NCBI RefSeq assembly: GCF_036763085.1
Contig: NZ_JBAIYU010000028.1
Span: 1 to 17,068 of the forward strand
DNA length: 17,068 nucleotides
Source of the DNA: JBAIYU01 sp036763085
Lineage (GTDB): Bacteria; Bacillota; Negativicutes; DSM-1736; Dendrosporobacteraceae
Direction: 5' to 3'
Shown here piece after piece: positions 12,686-17,068 of the stretch. The notes under the pieces were generated by a model. It saw nothing but the letters and a program-made list of their open reading frames with translations. It did no database searches and was not told the origin of the DNA. Position 1 is the stretch's first letter, and each line of letters begins with the position of its first letter. The position numbers were made by a program, and so were the translations under genes.

Positions 12686-14767
12686 TTAGATATTAAATAG
12701 TAACTCACCATATGTTGGCATTGGCCAGAACTCTTTATCTACTAGAGTTTCAAGTGTGTCAGCAACTTCTCGAAGCGCACCCATTTTTTCAAATACATCA
12801 AATCTGAATAGTGAGGCTTGCTCATAAGTATCGCCGTGAACATTTGATGCTTTTTCTACAGCTTCCTCAAGAACACCAATATTCTTCTTTAAAGCTGCTG
12901 ATAGTGCAGATACTTCTGTTAACAATTCAATTTGAGCTGATAGATCAGCAGCAACGCCAGTTGCTTTGATTGTATTAATTGAAGCAGCTAGACTAGTAGC
13001 GAACTTAATAGTAGAAGGAAGAATTTGACGCTTAGCCATCTCTATCATTGTTAAAGCTTCAATATTAATTGTCTTGATGTAGTTTTCAAGTTCTATTTCA
13101 TAGCGTGAATGCATTTCAACTCTGCTTAATACACCGTGTTTTTCCATTACTGCTAAATTCTTTTCAGCAACTAATGCTTTGATAGCTTCAACAGTAGTTT
13201 TTAAGTTCGGAAGACCTCTCTTTTCTGCTTCCACTACCCATTCGTCTGAATATCCATTTCCGTTGAAAACAACTCTCTTATGTTTAGTTACGTATTCAAC
13301 AAGAATTGCTTTTACTTCTTCTTGGACATCATCAGCCTTTTCTAATCTATCAGCAACTTCGCTTAATACTTCAGCTACTATTGTGTTTGTAATGTAGTTT
13401 GGTGCTGCGATTGAAGCAGAAGAAGGTACCATTCTGAACTCAAACTTATTGCCAGTAAAGGCAAATGGTGATGTTCTGTTTCTGTCAGTTGCATCTTTAG
13501 GCAAAGCTGGAAGTGTATTAACACCGATATCCATTAGACCGCCAGTTTTAGAGGAAGTTGCTCCTCCCTTTTCAATCTGTTCTAAAATATCTTGTAACTG
13601 ATCGCCTAAGAATATCGAAATTATAGCTGGAGGAGCTTCGTTAGCACCTAGTCTATGATCATTTCCTGGGTTTGCGGCCGACACTCTTAATAGATCCGAA
13701 TATTCATCAACCGCTTTTATCACGGCACATAAGAATACAAGAAATTGTTCGTTTTCATGAGGCGTATGACCAGGATCAAGAAGGTTCACTCCGTCATCTG
13801 TTCCCATTGACCAGTTATTGTGCTTACCTGAGCCATTGATACCAGCAAAAGGTTTTTCGTGCAGTAAGCAAACTAAATCGTGTCTTAAAGCAACTTTTTT
13901 CATAGTATCCATAGTAAGCTGGTTATGATCAGTTGCAATATTTGTAGTAGTGAATATAGGAGCTAACTCATGCTGCGCAGGAGCAACTTCGTTATGTTTA
14001 GTTTTGGCTGAAACTCCAAGCTTCCAAAGTTCTTCATCTACTTCTTTCATGTATGCCGAAATCTTTTCTTTAATTGAACCGAAGTAATGATCCTCCAACT
14101 CCTGTCCTTTTGGTGGCTTAGCACCGAAAAGAGTTCTTCCTGTGAATATCAAATCTTTTCTTTGTTCAAATGTTTTTTTATCAACAAGGAAATACTCTTG
14201 CTCTGGTCCAACAGTAGTAATAACTTTTTGAGCTGTTGTATTGCCAAGAGCTCTTAATACGCGAAGTGCTTGTTTTGATATAGCTTCCATTGAACGAAGT
14301 AATGGCGTCTTCTTATCTAAAGCCTCACCTGTATAGGAGCAGAAAGCTGTTGGTATGCATAATGAATCGTCTTTTACAAAGGCTGGAGAAGTACAATCCC
14401 AGGCAGTATAACCTCTAGCTTCAAAAGTAGCTCTAAGTCCGCCAGATGGGAATGAAGAAGCATCTGGCTCTCCCTTGATAAGTTCTTTTCCGGAGAACTC
14501 CATGATTGCCTTCCCATCAGAGGTAGGTGAAATAAAAGCATCATGTTTTTCAGCAGTTATACCTGTCATTGGTTGGAACCAGTGAGTAAAATGCGTAGCA
14601 CCTTTTTCAACAGCCCAATCTTTCATTGCAGTTGCAACAACATCAGCAACTGCTGGATCTAAAGAACGTCCTTCTTCGATTGTTTTCTTTAGAGCTTTGT
14701 ATGTTGCTTTCGGAAGACGCTCCTTCATAACAGCATCATTAAATACATTCGATCCAAATATCACCAT
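12686..14767 (-). CDS. glnN: Type III glutamine synthetase
   Basis: The protein has 693 residues, normal for GSIII (about 700). Family landmarks are the N-terminal FGSNVFNDAVMKERLPK, the segment ATHFTHWFQPMTG (58-70), GPEQEYFLVD (187-196), KHNEVAPAQHE (257-267), NGSGKHNNWSMGT (311-323), SAANPGNDHRLGANEAPPA and FRMVPSSAS. It condenses ammonia with glutamate using ATP, as a dodecamer in the cytosol. The ATG at 14767 has GAGAGGGG 8 nt upstream; an in-frame TTG at 14785 overlaps that SD. Its leader carries a terminator with an overlapping alternative hairpin (14844-14896). In clostridia GSIII genes are known to lie beside ANTAR-type antiterminators, so nitrogen-responsive antitermination is likely here. 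Confidence 0.95.
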   Translation of the reverse strand: MVIFGSNVFNDAVMKERLPKATYKALKKTIEEGRSLDPAVADVVATAMKDWAVEKGATHFTHWFQPMTGITAEKHDAFISPTSDGKAIMEFSGKELIKGEPDASSFPSGGLRATFEARGYTAWDCTSPAFVKDDSLCIPTAFCSYTGEALDKKTPLLRSMEAISKQALRVLRALGNTTAQKVITTVGPEQEYFLVDKKTFEQRKDLIFTGRTLFGAKPPKGQELEDHYFGSIKEKISAYMKEVDEELWKLGVSAKTKHNEVAPAQHELAPIFTTTNIATDHNQLTMDTMKKVALRHDLVCLLHEKPFAGINGSGKHNNWSMGTDDGVNLLDPGHTPHENEQFLVFLCAVIKAVDEYSDLLRVSAANPGNDHRLGANEAPPAIISIFLGDQLQDILEQIEKGGATSSKTGGLMDIGVNTLPALPKDATDRNRTSPFAFTGNKFEFRMVPSSASIAAPNYITNTIVAEVLSEVADRLEKADDVQEEVKAILVEYVTKHKRVVFNGNGYSDEWVVEAEKRGLPNLKTTVEAIKALVAEKNLAVMEKHGVLSRVEMHSRYEIELENYIKTINIEALTMIEMAKRQILPSTIKFATSLAASINTIKATGVAADLSAQIELLTEVSALSAALKKNIGVLEEAVEKASNVHGDTYEQASLFRFDVFEKMGALREVADTLETLVDKEFWPMPTYGELLFNI

Positions 14768-14843
14768 GTAAAAAACCCCTCTCAACTTTAATATTAATTA
14801 AAAAACCTATGAATATTTACGTTAATAACCGCCTTATAAGCGC

Positions 14844-14896
14844 AAAAAAAAAATAGACTCCCCCCACTAACATGTGGTTGGAGTCGTCATTGACTC
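14844..14896 (-). promoter_or_regulatory. Leader attenuator of glnN: terminator with overlapping hexaloop antiterminator
   Basis: On the minus strand 14885-14856 folds as a terminator: GACTCC/GGAGTC and CCAC/GTGG stems around a 2x2 mismatch, with a 6-nt loop, then TA and ten T residues (14853-14844). Its first arm is also the 3' arm of an earlier hairpin, GAGTC-AATGAC-GACTC (14896-14881), so the two are exclusive. The AATGAC hexaloop has A at position 1 and G at position 4, the signature of ANTAR-protein binding hairpins. The usual upstream partner hairpin P1 is not recognisable. Confidence 0.75.
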
Positions 14897-14916
14897 AGTA
14901 ATATTAATATGTTTTT

Positions 14917-14944
14917 ATTATAGCACAAAAGTATTTTTTGTCTA
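14917..14944 (-). promoter_or_regulatory. Promoter of glnN
   Basis: On the minus strand a -35 TAGACA (14944-14939), a 16-nt spacer and a perfect -10 TATAAT (14922-14917) put the start at about 14910, just ahead of the attenuator and about 140 nt before the ATG. Confidence 0.75.
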
Positions 14945-15018
14945 GATATTTTATTACTTTTTTTTGAATTTTGATACGCATGGTAGCAGAAGCAGATAGA
15001 ACCGCCTTAGAATAAATA

Positions 15019-15037
15019 AAAAAGCACTCATTAAGCA
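15019..15037 (-). terminator. Distal half of the last 5S terminator, separated from its partner by the IS
   Basis: The arm at 15019-15031 is the exact complement of 16342-16354, 1.3 kb away on the other side of the insertion sequence. Rejoined, they give a 13-bp stem with a TGCTTA loop (minus strand) followed by TTTTTTATTT, matching the terminators after the other two 5S units. The target triplet GCA at 15035-15037 is repeated at 16339-16341. Confidence 0.85.
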
Positions 15038-15097
15038 TGAAGTGCACCCAGGTTAAGGAAGGTTAAATAAAACCACCTTGCATAGGATTGCTTAAAA

Positions 15098-15955
15098 TTA
15101 CGCCGACTGGCACCGTTTTAGATACGGTGTCAGTTTTGTTTTTAGATTACATCGTTCATAGTTGTAGTAGTGAATATACTGATCTACTGCACGTCTGGCT
15201 TCATCAATTGAAGTAAATTTACGTCGTTGAATCCATTCACTTTTAAGCATTCCGAAGAAGTTTTCCATACATGCATTATCTAAACAGTTACCTCTCCTTG
15301 ACATTGAAGGAGTAATATCATACTCTTGGGTTAGGCGAAAATACGCGTGAGAGCTGTATTGAAAGCCTTGGTCGCTGTGGAGTGCTAGTCCACCGGCGAC
15401 CTTTTCCTTTTTGAGCGCTTCCTGGACTGTCATAGTTACTAGTTTTATGCTCTGGTCTGTGCCCGTTTTATAGTGCACGATATAGCCATCATAGAGGTCC
15501 TTGATTGCTGAAAGATATAGGACCCCTTGCTTCGTGTGTATATAGGTTATATCTGTAACCCATTTCTGGTTGGGCTTGTCCGCTTTAAAGTCACGATTTA
15601 ATACATTCTCATAGCGATGAACGGCATCACTATATCGAATATAGGGACGCAAGCGACGTGATACGGATTGTATACCGAATTTCTTCGTAATTCGATATAT
15701 CGCCTTATGATTAATTCTTAAGCCATAGTGTATTCGAAGTTGATCAGTAATTTGGCGATATCCTGCACTATTGTTAGATATCTTGTAGCGCTCTTGAATT
15801 AGATTAAGACCCCAGGTATCACGATCCGGTTTTTGCTGACGTTTTCTCCATTTATAATAACCAGAGTAAGACACCTTAAAAAATCTACACATCTCACCTA
15901 AGGGATACTTCCCTTCAAATCGGAAAATTGTGCGATAGCACAGTCCAATTCTCAC
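15098..15955 (-). CDS. IS3-family transposase OrfB (DDE catalytic subunit)
   Basis: The 285-residue protein has an N-terminal HTH_21 region (RRFF/CRFFKVSYSGYYKWRKR type, residues 20-40) and an rve integrase core with the DDE triad: the aspartate in WVTDITYI (near 142), the aspartate in LALHSDQGFQYSS (near 196) and the glutamate in NCLDNACMENFFGMLKSE (near 231). It starts at a GTG whose first bases overlap the orfA stop (GTGA), so translation is coupled or, as in IS150, made as an OrfAB fusion by frameshifting. No clear A6G slippery site is seen at the junction; the sequence there is GGAAAGG. The C-terminus is LKTKLTPYLKRCQSA rather than the usual SPxxYR, but the core is intact. Confidence 0.93.
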   Translation of the reverse strand: MRIGLCYRTIFRFEGKYPLGEMCRFFKVSYSGYYKWRKRQQKPDRDTWGLNLIQERYKISNNSAGYRQITDQLRIHYGLRINHKAIYRITKKFGIQSVSRRLRPYIRYSDAVHRYENVLNRDFKADKPNQKWVTDITYIHTKQGVLYLSAIKDLYDGYIVHYKTGTDQSIKLVTMTVQEALKKEKVAGGLALHSDQGFQYSSHAYFRLTQEYDITPSMSRRGNCLDNACMENFFGMLKSEWIQRRKFTSIDEARRAVDQYIHYYNYERCNLKTKLTPYLKRCQSA

Positions 15956-16257
15956 CGCCTTTCCGCCTCGTATCGAAAATTTCTTAACAAATCGTTCTCC
16001 ATTCTTAAGCGCTTAAGCTCATCTTCTAAATGTTCTGGGTCAGACTGTTTACGTTTTCTAGGCCTACCTTTAGGGCGGAGCAATCCCGGCATCCCATCTT
16101 TGCGATACATTGCACACCATTTTTTAACACGGTCTTTGTCAACAATCCCGAGGAGAGTAGTAACTTGCCTTATAGTTAACCCATCTTCAATATGTAGTTT
16201 TACAGCCTGTTGCTTAATATCGATGGAATAGTGTTTCATTCCTATTTTTCCGGACAT
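15952..16257 (-). CDS. IS3-family transposase OrfA (HTH DNA-binding subunit)
   Basis: The 101-residue protein has a helix-turn-helix of the HTH_29/Tnp_1 type (YSIDIKQQAVKLHIEDGLTI and then RQVTTLLGIVDKDRVKKWCAMYR), a basic linker (RPKGRPRKRK) and a C-terminal leucine-zipper-like helix (LEDELKRLRMENDLL) for subunit contact. It binds the element's terminal repeats and regulates transposition. I place the start at the ATG 16257, which has AGGAGG 8 nt upstream. The open frame continues to 16323, but that part encodes only the inverted repeat that surrounds the SD. Confidence 0.9.
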   Translation of the reverse strand: MSGKIGMKHYSIDIKQQAVKLHIEDGLTIRQVTTLLGIVDKDRVKKWCAMYRKDGMPGLLRPKGRPRKRKQSDPEHLEDELKRLRMENDLLRNFRYEAERR

Positions 16258-16263
16258 AACAAA

Positions 16264-16302
16264 ACCTCCTGTGATAGTTATCTTTATCCTATCACAGGAG
16301 GT
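16264..16302 (-). promoter_or_regulatory. Inverted repeat that sequesters the orfA SD
   Basis: Perfect 14-bp arms (ACCTCCTGTGATAG at 16264-16277, complement at 16289-16302) enclose an 11-nt loop. The arm nearer orfA holds the SD AGGAGG (minus strand, 16270-16265), 7-8 nt before the ATG. A transcript that enters from outside will contain both arms and hide the SD, while one started inside the far arm will not. Similar protection from read-through is known for IS10 and IS50. Confidence 0.75.
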
Positions 16303-16338
16303 CTTTTCTTTCACCTTCCCCAAACGGGGGCTACTTCA

Positions 16339-16354
16339 GCAATGAGTGCTTTTT
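16339..16354 (-). terminator. Proximal half of the last 5S terminator, cut by the IS
   Basis: The arm 16342-16354 (minus strand AAAAAGCACTCAT) lies 2 nt after the third 5S-like unit and ends at the target triplet, where the IS begins. Its partner arm is at 15019-15031. Confidence 0.85.
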
Positions 16355-16386
16355 AACCGGCATCTACTTATCCTCCCAGGCCGTTT

Positions 16387-16501
16387 CACATATCGCTATG
16401 CCATCCGTGGCGCGATATATGTACTTGGTCCATCCGGGACCATCGGTCGTTCACTAAGCCGTCCATGGCGCTTCCGACACTTGGCCCATCCAGGGCCATC
16501 G
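16387..16501 (-). repeat. 115-nt hairpin array inserted in the 5S helix IV loop
   Basis: The insert is an alternating B-A-B-A series. The two A units (16423-16445, 16479-16501) are 23 nt long, differ at three positions, and two of these are a compensated pair (GGTCC/GGACC against GGCCC/GGGCC). The B units centre on GCCATCCGTGGC (16400-16411) and GCCGTCCATGGC (16458-16469); the first is closed by an outer ACATATCGC/GCGATATATGT stem. On the transcribed strand every loop contains GGA. Confidence 0.85.
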
Positions 16502-16541
16502 CCAGCCAAGTACTTTCAGCGTATAAGGGCTTAACTACTGT

Positions 16542-16684
16542 TACGATGCTGACTTAGTTATTTTTGTATAACAGAGATAGCATATCTCACTTAGACATTC
16601 TCATTGGCGACGACGATGCTGTTTAAGATAACATATATATTATCGAACATCCTTATTCTGCTAGCTGGTTTCATAGGAAACGAG
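16542..16684 (-). other. 143-nt insertion in 5S loop C of unit 3
   Basis: The first 19 bases (plus strand, from 16542) are identical to those of the insert in unit 2. A central hairpin with stem GAGATA/TATCTC and the segment TTAGACA...TCTCAT...GGCGACG are also shared. About 70 further bases at 16611-16684 occur only here, with small hairpins GTTTC/GAAAC (16668-16681) and GATAA/TTATC (16626-16644). There is no open reading frame and no terminal inverted repeat. Confidence 0.75.
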
Positions 16685-16720
16685 GTATGGGAACAGGTTG
16701 AACCCAGGTCTTAACATAGC

Positions 16721-16750
16721 AAAAAGCACTTACCATTGGTAAGTGCTTTT
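16721..16750. terminator. Terminator after 5S-like unit 2
   Basis: A 13-bp perfect stem (AAAAGCACTTACC, 16722-16734, with 16738-16750, 3-nt loop) is followed on the minus strand by T residues. It shares the AAAAGCACT base with the other two 5S terminators. Confidence 0.88.
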
Positions 16751-16760
16751 CTAATCAGCA

Positions 16761-16925
16761 GCTTTCTATCCTCCCAGGCCGTTTCCAGCCAAGTACTTTC
16801 GACGTATACGAGCTTAACTACTGTTACGATGCTGACTTAGTTAAATCTCTATGAAAGAGATAGTATATCTCACGCTTAGACAGTCTCATAGGCGACGGTT
16901 GTATGGGAACAGGTGGAGCCTACGC
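16761..16925 (-). pseudogene. 5S rRNA-like unit 2, with one insertion
   Basis: On the minus strand GGCTCCACCTGTTCCCATAC (16920-16901) is followed by a 76-nt insert (16900-16825) and then by 5S sequence from ACAGTAG (16824) through CTTGGCTGGAAACGGCC and CTGGGAGGATAG to about 16766. Helix IV with its GAAA loop is intact. However, GCCCTTATACGCTG of the intact gene has become GCTCGTATACGTCG, and the last bases no longer read AAGTAGATGCCGG. No 5' strand of helix I is recognisable upstream. It is therefore more decayed than unit 3 outside the inserts. Confidence 0.82.
16825..16900 (-). other. 76-nt insertion in 5S loop C of unit 2
   Basis: The insert replaces the five bases CGAAC of loop C, exactly as in unit 3. 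On the transcribed strand it can fold with a central GAGATA-TAC-TATCTC hairpin inside a TATGAGA/TTTCATA stem. It is homologous to about half of the longer insert of unit 3. Confidence 0.75.
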
Positions 16926-16941
16926 TTACTTATAAAATAAT

Positions 16942-16971
16942 AAAAGCACTCATCAAGCAATGAGTGCTTTT
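16942..16971. terminator. Terminator after the intact 5S rRNA gene
   Basis: A 12-bp perfect stem (AAAAGCACTCAT, 16942-16953, with 16960-16971, 6-nt loop) is followed on the minus strand by TTTTATTATTTTAT. It begins within 5 nt of the 5S 3' end. Confidence 0.9.
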
Positions 16972-16974
16972 AAA

Positions 16975-17068
16975 CCGGCATCTACTTATCCTCCCAGGCC
17001 GTTTCCAGCCAAGTACTTTCAGCGTATAAGGGCTTAACTACTGTGTTCGGTATGGGAACAGGTGGAAC
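16975..17068 (-). rRNA. rrf: 5S ribosomal RNA, 5' end outside the window
   Basis: The 94 bases read, on the minus strand, GTTCCACCTGTTCCCATACC, then GAACACAGTAGTTAAGCCC, a helix IV of GGCTG-GAAA-CGGCC, CTGGGAGGATAAGTAGATG and CCGG at the 3' end. These are the conserved loop B, loop C and helix IV/V features of bacterial 5S rRNA. About 20-25 bases of the 5' end (helix I and start of helix II) lie beyond 17068. The 23S gene is expected upstream of this on the minus strand, outside the window. Confidence 0.95.

Larger units (their letters stand above)
15038..16338 (-). mobile_element. IS3-family (IS150-like) insertion sequence, 1301 bp
   Basis: Both ends are visible: one begins TGAAGTAGCCCC at 16338 (minus strand), the other TGAAGTGCACCC at 15038 (plus strand), imperfect terminal inverted repeats of about 25 bp that share TGAAGT, a CCC block and GGAAGG. 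They are flanked by a 3-bp direct repeat GCA (15035-15037 and 16339-16341). The element carries orfA (HTH) and orfB (DDE transposase) and appears intact. It interrupts the loop of a terminator in the rRNA operon and has the same orientation as rRNA transcription. Confidence 0.93.
16357..16712 (-). pseudogene. 5S rRNA-like unit 3, with two insertions
   Basis: Read on the minus strand, 5S sequence appears in three pieces: GGTTCAACCTGTTCCCATAC (16704-16685), a 40-nt block from ACAGTAGTTAAGCCC to CTTGGCTGG (16541-16502), and the helix IV/3' end AAACGGCCTGGGAGG... to GCCGG (16386-16357). Apart from one base, these equal the intact 5S gene at the window edge. A 143-nt insert replaces the CGAAC of loop C, and a 115-nt insert sits in the GAAA tetraloop of helix IV. 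Upstream of GGTTCAACC no sequence can pair with the 3' end, so the 5' strand of helix I is absent. It is probably a non-functional 5S copy, but its 3' part is perfectly kept. Confidence 0.85.

Noticed and set aside
14897..14910. P1 hairpin of an ANTAR target upstream of the glnN antiterminator
   Set aside because: The short AT-rich stretch between the start site and P2 forms no hexaloop hairpin with A1 and G4.
16258..16323. N-terminal extension of OrfA to residue 123
   Set aside because: The extra codons translate the perfect inverted repeat; the ATG at 16257 has an AGGAGG at ideal spacing.
16346..16534. Plus-strand open frame of 62 codons
   Set aside because: It lies entirely antisense to the 5S-like unit and its hairpin insert; there is no SD and its arginine/proline-rich translation reflects the repeats.
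16357..17068. CRISPR-like array
   Set aside because: The repeated blocks are 5S rRNA sequence and terminators of unequal spacing, not uniform repeats with unique spacers.

Overview
The window looks like chromosomal DNA of an anaerobic, low-GC Bacillota, probably Clostridia or Negativicutes (inference). The evidence is AT-rich intergenic DNA with strong Shine-Dalgarno (SD) sites, frequent TTG and GTG starts, a type III glutamine synthetase, a rubrerythrin-like protein, a small siroheme reductase, 3D-domain wall proteins and a c-di-AMP riboswitch. Every gene I can support is on the minus strand, so transcription runs from base 17068 towards base 1, away from an rRNA operon whose 5S gene is cut by the right edge.

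Right end (16340-17068), 5S array. An ordinary 5S rRNA gene (partial) is followed by two further 5S-like units, each ending in a hairpin terminator of related sequence. Both extra units carry insertions at the 5S terminal loops: 76 nt in loop C of one; 143 nt in loop C and 115 nt in the helix IV loop of the other. The 115-nt insert is an alternating array of small hairpins with GGA in the loop on the transcribed strand. Both units have lost a recognisable 5' strand of helix I, so they are probably 5S pseudogenes or novel structured RNAs.

15035-16341, insertion sequence. A 1301-bp IS3-family (IS150-like) element sits exactly in the loop of the last 5S terminator, with a 3-bp target duplication. 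It has a 14-bp inverted repeat that would hide the SD of orfA in read-through RNA.

10433-14944, nitrogen assimilation. Two unrelated-looking glutamine synthetases lie in tandem: type III (glnN) behind a promoter and a leader terminator with an overlapping anti-terminator hairpin, then an atypical 631-residue enzyme. The 356-bp gap between them carries two CRP/FNR-shaped or NtcA-shaped palindromes and a pair of 11-bp repeats.

8624-10237, redox genes: a ferritin-like diiron protein, a small zinc-ribbon protein and a small siroheme/4Fe-4S reductase. 6535-8542: a promoter overlapped by a palindrome drives an M20 amidohydrolase and a ComB-like phosphatase.

2838-6402, cell envelope: a 3D-domain protein, a YibE/F membrane protein, a YkuD L,D-transpeptidase with a peptidoglycan-binding domain, and a second 3D-domain protein behind a c-di-AMP riboswitch. 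1131-2734: an alpha/beta hydrolase, a YdcZ-type small transporter behind two competing hairpins, and a 47-residue cysteine-rich protein.

Left end (1-1094), degraded mobile DNA: half of a tRNA-Val(GAC) gene, cut at the anticodon loop but keeping its promoter, next to a frameshifted tyrosine recombinase that is truncated by what looks like the end of an IS21-type element.
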